Shown: positions 9,411 through 17,800 of the stretch, piece by piece
Position numbering within the stretch: the stretch's first letter is position 1
Layout: each line of letters opens with the position of its first letter
From: Pseudomonas putida
GTDB taxonomy: Bacteria; Pseudomonadota; Gammaproteobacteria; Pseudomonadales; Pseudomonadaceae
Direction: 5' to 3'
Assembly (NCBI RefSeq): GCF_001941965.1
Contig: NZ_MKZO01000025.1
Location: forward strand, 310,001-374,000
Length of the DNA stretch: 64,000 nucleotides
The notes under the pieces: generated by a model
Seen by the model: the letters and a program-made list of their open reading frames with translations, nothing else
The model's database searches: none
Told to the model about the DNA's origin: nothing
Made by a program: the position numbers and the translations under genes

Positions 9411-9451
9411 GCACCGTTCAATCCAGTTTCATTAAGTAGGGGTTGCGTCGC

Positions 9452-10957
9452 ATGTGTGGCATCGTCGGTATCGTCGGTAAGTCGAACGTCAATCAGGCGC
9501 TGTATGACGCGCTTACGGTCCTCCAGCACCGCGGCCAGGACGCTGCCGGTATCGTGACCAGCCATGATGGCCGGTTATTCCTGCGCAAGGACAACGGCCT
9601 GGTCCGTGACGTCTTCCAGCAGCGCCATATGCAGCGCCTGGTCGGCCACATGGGCATCGGCCACGTGCGCTATCCAACCGCGGGCAGCTCGACCTCGGCC
9701 GAGGCCCAGCCGTTCTACGTCAACTCGCCGTACGGCATCACCCTGGCGCACAACGGCAACCTGACCAACGTCGAACAGCTGGCCAAGGAGATCTACGAGT
9801 CCGACCTGCGCCACGTCAACACCAACTCCGACTCGGAAGTCCTGCTCAACGTCTTCGCCCATGAGCTGGCGGTGCGTGGCAAGCTGCAACCGACCGAGGA
9901 AGACGTATTCGCCGCGGTCACCGACGTGCACAACCGCTGCGTGGGCGGCTACGCGGTCGTCGCCATGATCACCGGCTACGGCATCGTCGGCTTCCGTGAC
10001 CCGAACGGCATCCGCCCGATCGTCTTCGGCCAGCGTCACACCGACGAAGGCGTCGAGTACATGATCGCCTCGGAAAGCGTGTCCCTGGACGTCCTCGGCT
10101 TCACCCTGATCCGCGACCTCGCGCCGGGCGAAGCGGTGTACATCACCGAGGAAGGCAAGCTGCACACCCGTCAGTGCGCGACCAGCCCGAAACTCTCGCC
10201 GTGCATCTTCGAACACGTCTACCTGGCCCGTCCGGACTCCATCATCGACGGCGTCTCGGTATACAAGGCGCGCCTGCGCATGGGCGAGAAACTGGCCGAG
10301 AAGATCCAGCGCGAGCGCCCTGACCACGACATCGACGTGGTCATCCCGATCCCGGACACCAGCCGCACCGCGGCCCTGGAGCTGGCCAACCACCTGGGCG
10401 TGAAGTTCCGCGAAGGCTTCGTCAAGAACCGCTACATCGGCCGGACCTTCATCATGCCGGGCCAGGCTGCGCGGAAAAAATCCGTACGCCAGAAGCTCAA
10501 CGCCATCGAGCTGGAATTCCGCGGCAAGAACGTGATGCTGGTGGACGACTCCATCGTCCGTGGCACCACCTGCAAGCAGATCATCCAGATGGCCCGTGAA
10601 GCCGGCGCCAAGAATGTCTACTTCTGCTCGGCCGCCCCGGCCGTGCGCTTCCCCAACGTCTACGGCATCGACATGCCGAGCGCCCACGAGCTCATCGCTC
10701 ACAACCGCAGCACCCAGGACGTCGCCGATCTGATCGGTGCCGACTGGCTGGTCTACCAGGACCTGCCTGACCTGATCGAAGCGGTTGGTGGCGGCAAGAT
10801 CAAGATCGAGCACTTCGACTGCGCGGTATTCGACGGCCAGTACGTCACCGGCGACGTCGACGCAGCCTACCTGGAACGCATCGAGCGGGCCCGCAACGAC
10901 CTCGCGAAAGCCAAGAACCAGGCGGTCAGCGCGATCATCGACCTCCACAACAACTGA
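9452..10957 (+). CDS. purF: Amidophosphoribosyltransferase
   Basis: PurF makes 5-phosphoribosylamine from PRPP and glutamine, the first step of purine synthesis. ATG 9452 was chosen because the product then starts MCGIVGIVG; Cys2 becomes the N-terminal glutaminase nucleophile. A TTG at 9443 would bury it. The PRPP-binding loop VMLVDDSIVRGTT is at about residues 360-372, and the Gly-rich glutaminase core contains RYPTAGSSTSAEAQPF. At 501 aa it is full length. The gene is followed after 15 nt by metZ, probably in the same transcript. Confidence 0.97.
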   Translation: MCGIVGIVGKSNVNQALYDALTVLQHRGQDAAGIVTSHDGRLFLRKDNGLVRDVFQQRHMQRLVGHMGIGHVRYPTAGSSTSAEAQPFYVNSPYGITLAHNGNLTNVEQLAKEIYESDLRHVNTNSDSEVLLNVFAHELAVRGKLQPTEEDVFAAVTDVHNRCVGGYAVVAMITGYGIVGFRDPNGIRPIVFGQRHTDEGVEYMIASESVSLDVLGFTLIRDLAPGEAVYITEEGKLHTRQCATSPKLSPCIFEHVYLARPDSIIDGVSVYKARLRMGEKLAEKIQRERPDHDIDVVIPIPDTSRTAALELANHLGVKFREGFVKNRYIGRTFIMPGQAARKKSVRQKLNAIELEFRGKNVMLVDDSIVRGTTCKQIIQMAREAGAKNVYFCSAAPAVRFPNVYGIDMPSAHELIAHNRSTQDVADLIGADWLVYQDLPDLIEAVGGGKIKIEHFDCAVFDGQYVTGDVDAAYLERIERARNDLAKAKNQAVSAIIDLHNN

Positions 10958-10972
10958 TATAGGAGCAACGGC

Positions 10973-12184
10973 ATGACATTGGAATGGGATGCCGGGCGCC
11001 TGGACAGCGACCTCGACGGGGTCGCTTTCGATACGCTGGCGGTACGCGCCGGCCAGCATCGCACGCCGGAAGGTGAGCACAGCGACCCGCTGTTCTTCAC
11101 CTCCAGCTACGTGTTCCGTACCGCGGCCGATGCCGCGGCGCGGTTCGCCGGCGAGGTTCCAGGCAACGTCTATTCGCGTTACACCAACCCCACCGTACGG
11201 GCTTTCGAGGAGCGCATCGCCGCCCTGGAAGGCGCCGAGCAGGCGGTCGCCACCTCCACCGGCATGGCGGCGATCCTCGCCACGGTCATGTCCTTCTGCA
11301 GCGCCGGCGACCATGTGCTGGTTTCGCAGAGCGTGTTCGGTTCGACCATCAGCCTGTTCGAGAAGTACTTCAAGCGCTTCGGCATCCAGGTGGACTACGT
11401 GCCGCTGGCTGACCTGAGTGCCTGGGAGCAGGCGTTCAAGGCCAACACCAAGCTGCTCTTTGTTGAATCGCCATCGAATCCGCTGGCCGAACTGGTCGAT
11501 ATCGCCGCACTGGCGGAAATCGCCCACGCCAAGGGCGCCCAACTGGTGGTGGACAACTGCTTCAGCACCCCGGCGCTGCAGCAGCCGCTGCAACTGGGGG
11601 CGGACATCGTCATGCACTCGGCGACCAAGTTCATCGATGGTCAGGGCCGTTGCATGGGCGGCGTGGTTGCCGGTCGCAGCGAGCAGATGAAGGAAGTGGT
11701 CGGCTTTATCCGCACCGCCGGCCCTTCGCTGAGCCCGTTCAACGCCTGGATCTTCCTCAAGGGCCTCGAAACCCTGAACCTGCGTATGCGCGCCCACTGC
11801 GCCAATGCCCAGGAACTGGCCGAATGGCTGGAGCAGCAGGACGGTATCGAGAAGGTGCACTACGCCGGGCTGCAAAGCCATCCGCAGCACGAACTGGCCA
11901 AGCGCCAGATGAAGGGCTTCGGCGCGGTCGTGAGCTTCGAGGTCAAGGGCGGCAAAGAGGGTGCCTGGCGCTTTATCGATGCTACCCGGCTGATCTCGAT
12001 CACCGCCAACCTCGGTGACGCCAAGACCACCATCACCCACCCGGGCACCACCTCCCACGGCCGTCTGTCGCCGCAGGAGCGTGAGGCGGCCGGGATCCGC
12101 GACAGCCTGATTCGTGTCGCGGTGGGCCTGGAAGACGTGACCGACCTCAAGGCCGACCTCGCCCGTGGCCTGGCGGCGCTGTGA
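10973..12184 (+). CDS. metZ: O-succinylhomoserine sulfhydrylase
   Basis: MetZ forms homocysteine from O-succinylhomoserine and sulfide (direct sulfhydrylation, methionine pathway; PLP-dependent Cys/Met metabolism family). The PLP lysine is in HSATKFIDGQG. SRYTNPTV near residue 65 and the ATSTGMAAI phosphate-binding region fit the family. The 403-aa length is normal. The RBS AGGAG lies before the ATG. It follows purF as in other Pseudomonas, and its stop overlaps the next gene's GTG start. Confidence 0.95.
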   Translation: MTLEWDAGRLDSDLDGVAFDTLAVRAGQHRTPEGEHSDPLFFTSSYVFRTAADAAARFAGEVPGNVYSRYTNPTVRAFEERIAALEGAEQAVATSTGMAAILATVMSFCSAGDHVLVSQSVFGSTISLFEKYFKRFGIQVDYVPLADLSAWEQAFKANTKLLFVESPSNPLAELVDIAALAEIAHAKGAQLVVDNCFSTPALQQPLQLGADIVMHSATKFIDGQGRCMGGVVAGRSEQMKEVVGFIRTAGPSLSPFNAWIFLKGLETLNLRMRAHCANAQELAEWLEQQDGIEKVHYAGLQSHPQHELAKRQMKGFGAVVSFEVKGGKEGAWRFIDATRLISITANLGDAKTTITHPGTTSHGRLSPQEREAAGIRDSLIRVAVGLEDVTDLKADLARGLAAL

Positions 12185-12954
12185 TCGACTGGTCGGTTGC
12201 CGAGAACAGCCATAACGGTCGCGTGGCGCTGGTCACCGGCGCCGCCCGCGGCATCGGCCTGGGCATCGCTGCCTGGCTGATCGCCGAGGGCTGGCAGGTG
12301 GTCCTCACCGACCTTGACCGCGTGCGCGGGGCCAAGGTCGCCAAGGTGCTGGGCGACAACGCCTGGTTCGTCGGCATGGATGTGTCCGATGAAGTCCAGG
12401 TGACCCTTGCGGTCGCGGAAGTCCTCGGTCAGTTCGGTCGCCTCGATGCACTGGTGTGCAACGCGGCGATCGCCGACCCGCACAACACCACCCTTGAAAG
12501 CCTCAGCCTGGCTCACTGGAACCGTGTCATGGCGGTCAACCTGAGCGGGCCGATGCTCCTGGCCAAGCACTGCGCGCCTTACCTGCGTGCGCATTGCGGG
12601 GCCATCGTCAACCTGACCTCGACCCGTGCCCGCCAGTCCGAGCCGGATACCGAGGCCTATGCGGCGAGCAAGGGCGGCCTGCTGGCCCTGACCCATGCCC
12701 TGGCCATGAGCCTGGGCCCGGAGATCCGGGTCAATGCCGTCAGCCCCGGCTGGATCGATGCCCGTGATCCTTCGGCGCGACGTGCCGAGCCCCTGAGCGA
12801 AGCCGACCATGCCCAGCATCCGACGGGCAGGGTGGGGACGGTGGAGGATGTGGCGGCGGCGGTGGCCTGGTTGCTGTCGAAGAATGCCGGGTTCGTCACC
12901 GGTCAGGAGTTCATCGTCGACGGCGGTATGACGCGGAAGATGATCTACTGCTAG
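12181..12954 (+). CDS. SDR family NAD(P)-dependent oxidoreductase
   Basis: This is a 257-aa classical short-chain dehydrogenase. The cofactor motif TGAARGIGLGIA is at about residues 20-31, NAA at about 95, the catalytic Ser in NLTSTRARQ, and the YAASK catalytic Tyr/Lys follow. The C-terminal GQEFIVDGGMTRKM is typical. An acidic residue after the second beta strand (LTDLDRV) suggests NAD preference. The GTG start overlaps the metZ TGA by 4 nt. The substrate is unknown. The linkage to metZ is conserved in Pseudomonas by my recollection but its meaning is unclear. Confidence 0.9.
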   Translation: MIDWSVAENSHNGRVALVTGAARGIGLGIAAWLIAEGWQVVLTDLDRVRGAKVAKVLGDNAWFVGMDVSDEVQVTLAVAEVLGQFGRLDALVCNAAIADPHNTTLESLSLAHWNRVMAVNLSGPMLLAKHCAPYLRAHCGAIVNLTSTRARQSEPDTEAYAASKGGLLALTHALAMSLGPEIRVNAVSPGWIDARDPSARRAEPLSEADHAQHPTGRVGTVEDVAAAVAWLLSKNAGFVTGQEFIVDGGMTRKMIYC

Positions 12955-12955
12955 C

Positions 12956-13090
12956 GGCAAGCTTCAAGCTCTAAGCTTCAAGCAATATGCGTTACCTGTT
13001 CAATTTCACCTGTCTTCGAAACCACGCGTGCTGCTTTTGCCCTTGCTTGCAGCTTACGGCTTGCAGCTTGAAGCTTGAAGCTTGAAGCTA
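12956..13090 (+). repeat. Short AGCTTCAAGC / GCTTGAAGCT repeat cluster
   Basis: Copies of GCTTCAAGC (12961-12969 and about 12973-12983) face a tandem GCTTGAAGCTTGAAGCTT run (about 13063-13088). The arms can pair into a large hairpin that may end the metZ/SDR transcript. No gene is visible between 12955 and 13241. Confidence 0.6.
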
Positions 13091-13128
13091 AAAAATGCCC
13101 TTTTTGAAAAAAAACTTCAATGGGGCTA

Positions 13129-13156
13129 TTGACTTAGGTTCGTTACCTGCGTAAAT
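13129..13156 (+). promoter_or_regulatory. Promoter for the tRNA-Val / tRNA-Asp cluster
   Basis: TTGACT (13129-13134), a 16-nt spacer and GTAAAT (13151-13156) lie about 85 nt before the first tRNA. The good -35 and stable-RNA context support it. Confidence 0.5.
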
Positions 13157-13241
13157 TTCGCGGCCTCAGCGAAGCAAACGTAACACAGCGGAAACACAGC
13201 GAAAGCGGTGAAGAAGTTTGAAAGTTAGGTTTGATGAGATT

Positions 13242-13317
13242 GGGTGATTAGCTCAGCCGGGAGAGCATCTGCCTTACAAGCAGAGGGTCGGCGGTTCGAT
13301 CCCGTCATCACCCACCA
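13242..13317 (+). tRNA. tRNA-Val (anticodon TAC)
   Basis: The 76-nt cloverleaf is complete: acceptor GGGTGAT/ATCACCC, D-arm AGCTCAGCCGGGAGAGC, anticodon loop CTTACAA (TAC), T-arm GTTCGATCC and an encoded CCA end. Confidence 0.97.
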
Positions 13318-13395
13318 CTTCCTGAGAGTTCCTGACCCGGATCGCTTCGAAAGAAACGGTCTACCAGAGAGGAACAGGACGCAAGTCCACATCGC

Positions 13396-13472
13396 GCAGC
13401 GGTAGTTCAGTCGGTTAGAATACCGGCCTGTCACGCCGGGGGTCGCGGGTTCGAGTCCCGTCCGCTGCGCCA
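13396..13472 (+). tRNA. tRNA-Asp (anticodon GTC), copy 1
   Basis: This is a 77-nt cloverleaf: acceptor GCAGCGG/CCGCTGC, anticodon loop CTGTCAC (GTC), T-loop GTTCGAGTC and an encoded CCA. Confidence 0.97.
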
Positions 13473-13570
13473 CTTTTCTCCAGATCGGTCCATGACCGGT
13501 TTGAGGTCAGAAGGTACCGAAGCCTTCAGGCCAGATCCCAGTTTCAAGCAGACGAAAGTCTGTGCGATAC

Positions 13571-13647
13571 GCAGCGGTAGTTCAGTCGGTTAGAATACCG
13601 GCCTGTCACGCCGGGGGTCGCGGGTTCGAGTCCCGTCCGCTGCGCCA
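13571..13647 (+). tRNA. tRNA-Asp (anticodon GTC), copy 2
   Basis: The sequence is identical to copy 1 over the full 77 nt, 98 nt downstream. A rho-independent terminator follows. Confidence 0.97.
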
Positions 13648-13690
13648 TATCCGCCTCGAGGCCCTTGAACTCCTCGAAGCAAAACGAAGA

Positions 13691-13714
13691 AAGCGACCTT
13701 AGGGTCGCTTTTTT
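13691..13714 (+). terminator. Rho-independent terminator of the tRNA cluster
   Basis: The stem AAGCGACC (13691-13698) pairs with GGTCGCTT (13703-13710) across a TTAG loop, followed by TTTT. Confidence 0.85.
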
Positions 13715-13755
13715 CGTTTCTGGTGTTTCTCTTTTTCCTTTTCTGTTGTTCTTGA

Positions 13756-13840
13756 GGGCCTCATCGCTGGCAAGCCAGCTCCCACAGGTCCAGCGGTGCA
13801 CGCAATCCCTGTGGGAGCTGGCTTGCCAGCGATGAGGCCC
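13756..13840 (+). repeat. REP-type element: 33-bp perfect inverted repeat
   Basis: Arm 13756-13788 (starting GGGCCTCATCGCTGG) is the exact reverse complement of arm 13808-13840, with a 19-nt loop. The core CTGTGGGAGCTGGCTTG recurs at 35415 and 37338, identifying a Pseudomonas REP family. Confidence 0.9.
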
Positions 13841-13867
13841 CTGAGTCATGCCTGTGGGCAGATGGAC

Positions 13868-13891
13868 TAATTATTTCCACATGCCATCCGT
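13868..13891 (+). promoter_or_regulatory. Iron-starvation (PvdS-type) promoter of pvdG
   Basis: TAATT (13868-13872), 16 nt and CGT (13889-13891) match the TAAAT-N16-CGT box recognised by PvdS-family sigma factors with one mismatch. The box lies 63 nt before the pvdG ATG. Confidence 0.65.
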
Positions 13892-13954
13892 TCTTCTGGG
13901 AGACAAGCCCGGCCGTTGTCATGGCCGGGGCGTGCACCTACAGGAAAACGAAAA

Positions 13955-14722
13955 ATGGGCATCGAACGCGACGCATCCGGCCTGACCCTGTTCTGCCTGC
14001 CTTATTCCGGCGCCAGCGCCACCTGCTACAGCCCGTGGAAGCACAAGCTGCCCGCCTGGCTGAGCATCCGCCCGCTGGAGCTGCCCGGTCGCGGCATGCG
14101 CATGGACGAACCGCTGCACACCGATATGGCCGCCCTGGCCAACCTGCTGGCCGACGAAATCGCCGTCGAGCTGAACCGCCCCTACGCGATCTTCGGCCAT
14201 AGCCTCGGCGGCCTGCTGGGCTTCGAGCTGGCCCATGTGCTGCGCGAGCGCGGCCTGCCAGCACCGCTGGCGCTGTTCGCCTCGGCCACCGCCGGCCCGG
14301 CGCGCCGCGATGTCAGCGAGTACGCCATCGCCAAGACCGACGCCGAACTCATTGCCCGCCTGCGCGAACTCGGCGGCACCAGCGAAGGCGTGCTGGCCAA
14401 CGAGGAACTGCTGGAACTGATCCTGCCGATCCTGCGCGCCGACTTCCTGGTCTGCGGCAGCTTCAGCTACGGCCAGCGCGAGCCGCTGGACCTGCCGATC
14501 CACGTGTTCGGCGGCAAGCGCGACACGGTCAAGGTCGAGGAGTTGCTGGACTGGCAGGAAGACACCTGCACCGGTTTCTCCCTCGACATGTTCGAAGGCC
14601 ATCACTTCTACCTGATCGACGAACAGGCCCAGTTGCTCCGGCAGATCCGCCGCTACGCCGAGGAACACCTGTCCCGCTGGCGCAACCGCGCCGGCCGCCA
14701 GCCCGCCAAAGCCACCGGCTGA
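13955..14722 (+). CDS. pvdG: Pyoverdine biosynthesis type II thioesterase
   Basis: This is a 255-aa alpha/beta-hydrolase of the external (type II) thioesterase family. It probably removes misloaded acyl groups from carrier domains of the pyoverdine synthetases. The nucleophile elbow is GHSLGG (about residues 82-87). The late catalytic His is in EGHHFYL, and the motif LPYSGASA near the start is typical. ATG 13955 (MGIERDASG) is preferred over 13916 because AGGA lies about 9 nt upstream and the longer form would add an unrelated leader. It sits just before pvdL, as in P. aeruginosa, and behind an iron-starvation box. Confidence 0.9.
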   Translation: MGIERDASGLTLFCLPYSGASATCYSPWKHKLPAWLSIRPLELPGRGMRMDEPLHTDMAALANLLADEIAVELNRPYAIFGHSLGGLLGFELAHVLRERGLPAPLALFASATAGPARRDVSEYAIAKTDAELIARLRELGGTSEGVLANEELLELILPILRADFLVCGSFSYGQREPLDLPIHVFGGKRDTVKVEELLDWQEDTCTGFSLDMFEGHHFYLIDEQAQLLRQIRRYAEEHLSRWRNRAGRQPAKATG

Positions 14723-14735
14723 GCCCACGCGACAC

Positions 14736-14768
14736 ACGCGTCGGTTCAGCGCCGGCGCGTTTTCTTTT
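14736..14768 (+). terminator. Terminator-like hairpin between pvdG and pvdL
   Basis: ACGCGTCGG (14736-14744) pairs with CCGGCGCGT (14752-14760), with one G-U wobble, followed by TTTCTTTT. No iron-starvation box is visible between it and pvdL, so it may attenuate the pvdG-pvdL transcript. Confidence 0.6.
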
Positions 14769-14818
14769 CGTCACCCGACCTCTTTTTTGCCAAGCCCGAA
14801 TTCAAGCAGGAACTCTCC

Positions 14819-17800
14819 ATGGACGCGTTCGAACTCCCCGTCACCCTGGCCCAGTCCCTTCAACGTCGCGCCGCGCAGACGCCAGACCAGTTGGCCCTGC
14901 GTTTTCTGTCCGACGAACAGGACCAGGGCACGGTGCTGACCTACCGTGACCTCGACCAGCGCGCCCGCAGCATTGCCGCCGCCCTGCAAGGCCAGGCGCA
15001 GCTGGGCGACCGCGCCATCCTGCTGTTCCCCAGCGGCCCGGACTATGTCGCCGCGTTCTACGGTTGCCTCTATGCCGGCATCATCGCCGTGCCGGCCTAT
15101 CCGCCGGAGTCCAATCGTCGCCACCACCAGGAGCGCCTGCTGTCGATCATCGCCGATGCCGAGCCGGCCCTGGTCCTGACCGCTGCCGCCCTGCGCGACA
15201 GCCTGCTGGAGGTCGAGGAACTGGCGGCCGAAGGCGCCCCGGCGCTGCTGTGCGTCGACACGCTGGAGCCCGTCGATACCTGGGTCGCTCCGGAACTGAC
15301 CGGCGACCATATCGCCTTCCTGCAGTACACCTCCGGCTCCACCGCGCTGCCGAAAGGGGTGCAGGTCAGCCATGGCAACCTGGTCGCCAACGAAAAACTC
15401 ATCCGCCACGGCTTCGGCATCGATATCAACCCGGATGACGTAATCGTCAGCTGGCTGCCGCTGTACCACGACATGGGCCTGATCGGCGGCCTGCTGCAGC
15501 CGATCTTCAGCGGCGTGCCCTGCGTGCTGATGTCCCCGGCCTACTTCCTGACCCGCCCGCTGCGCTGGCTGGAAGCGATCAGCGAGTACAAGGGCACCAT
15601 CAGCGGCGGCCCGGACTTCGCCTACCAGCTGTGCGCCGCCCGGGTCAGCGAGGCGGCCCTGGCGCGTCTCGACCTCAGTGGCTGGCGCGTGGCCTACTCC
15701 GGCTCCGAGCCGATCCGCCTCGACAGCCTCGACGCCTTCGCCGGGAAATTCGCCGGCTGTGGCTTCGACGCCAGCAGCTTCTTCGCCTCCTATGGCCTGG
15801 CCGAAGCGACCCTGTTCGTCGCCGGTGGCAAGCGCGGCCAGGGCATCCCGCACCTGCGTCTGGACGAGCAGGAACTGTCGCGCAATATCGCCCAGCCGGG
15901 GCAGGGCAGTCCGGTGATGAGCTGCGGCACCAGCCAGCCGGAACACGCCGTGCTGATCGCCGATCCGCAGAGCCTGGAAGTGCTCGCTGAAAACCAGGTC
16001 GGCGAAGTCTGGGCCAGCGGCCCGAGCATCGCCCATGGCTACTGGCGCAACCCGGAGGCCACGGCGAAAACCTTCGTCGAGCACGACGGCCAGACCTGGC
16101 TGCGTACTGGCGACCTCGGTTTCATGCGCGACGGCGAGCTGTACATCACCGGTCGCCTCAAGGACATGTTGATCGTCCGCGGCCAGAATATTTATCCACA
16201 GGACATCGAGCAGACCGTCGAGCGTGAAGTCGATGTGGTGCGCAAAGGCCGGGTCGCTGCCTTCGCGGTCACCCAGGACGGTATCGAAGGCATCGGCATC
16301 GCCGCCGAGATCGGCCGCAGCGTGCAGAAGAACGTGCCTGCCGACGAACTGATCCGCACCCTTCGCGAAACCGTTGCCGATGCTTATCAACAGGCCCCGG
16401 CTGTCGTCGTGCTGCTCAACCCCGGCGCACTGCCGAAGACCTCCAGCGGCAAGCTGCAACGCTCGGCCTGCCGCACCCGCCTGGCCGACGGCAGCCTCGA
16501 CAGCTATGCGGTCTTCCCGCACACCGGTGCCAAGGCCAGCGATGCCGCCCTGGCCCAGTCCAACCTCGGTGAGCTGGTCGCCCGTACCTGGCGCGAGCAC
16601 CTGCAAGTGGACGATATCGCCGCCGACGATCATTTCTTCCTCCTCGGCGGCAACTCGATCCTCGCCACCCAGGTGGTCGCCAGCCTGCGTGACGCCCTGA
16701 AGATCGAGCTGAACCTGCGCCTGCTGTTCGAAGCGCCGACCCTGCAAGGCTTCGTCGCCGCCATCGAAGGCGCGCAGTCGGGCGCCGTAGAGCAGGACGG
16801 CATCGTCCGTCTGGCCGGTGACGAAGGCCTGCCGCAATCCCTGGCGCAGAACCGCCTGTGGTTCACCTGGCAGCTCGATCCGCAAAGCAGCGCCTACAAC
16901 ATTCCCGCCGGCCTCAACCTGCGCGGCGAGCTGGACGAAACCGCTCTGCGCAGCGCCTTCCAGCGCCTTGTCGAGCGCCATGAATCCCTGCGCACGCGCT
17001 TCTACGAAGTGGATGGTGTGGCCCTGCAACGCATCGACGCTGCCGGCCCGTTCGATATCCAGCGCATCGACCTCAGCGACCTCGATGAGGACGAGCGCCG
17101 CAGCCGCGCCCAGGCCATCCGCGAAGAACAGGCACGTCTGCCGTTCGACCTGGAAAACGGCCCGCTGCTGCGTGTGCAACTGGTCTGCCTGGACGAACAG
17201 GAACACCAGTTGCTGGTGACCCTGCACCACATCATCGCCGACGGCTGGTCGCTGAACGTGCTGATCGACGAGTTCTCGCGCCTCTATGCCGCCGCCGTGC
17301 AGGACCAGCCGCTGACCCTCGAAGCCCTGCCGGTGCGCTACGCCGACTACGGCCAGTGGCAGCGCGAGTGGCTGGCCCGTGGTGAAGCCGAGCGCCAGTT
17401 GGCCTACTGGAAAAACCAGTTGGGCGACGAACACCCGAGCCTCAGCCTGGCCACCGATCACCCACGCTCCACCCGCCAGCAGCACAGCGCCTCGCGCTAC
17501 AGCCTGCGCCTGAGTGCGGAGCAGAGCAAAGCCCTGAAAGCCGCGGCCCAGGGCAGCCAGTCCACGCCGTTCATGCTGTTGCTGGCCGGCTTCCAGACCC
17601 TGTTGCACCGCTACAGCGGCCAGTCCGATATCCGTATCGGCGTGCCAGGCGCCAACCGTCCGCGCCAGGAAACCCAGGGCCTGATCGGCTTCTTCATCAA
17701 CACCCTGGTGCTGCGCGCCGAACTGGATGCGCGCCTGCCTTTTGCCGAGCTGCTCAACCGTACCCGTCAGGCTGCGCTGGACGCCCAGGCCAACCAGGAC

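Noticed and set aside
12956..13090. CRISPR-like array
   Set aside because: The AGCTTCAAGC units are too short and irregular, with no spacers of constant length; it is a simple palindromic repeat cluster.
13225..13849. Minus-strand ORFs across the tRNA genes (82 and 101 codons)
   Set aside because: They share a peptide (MAQRTGLEPATPGVTGRYSN) that is simply the reverse translation of the tRNA-Asp sequence, a known false annotation.
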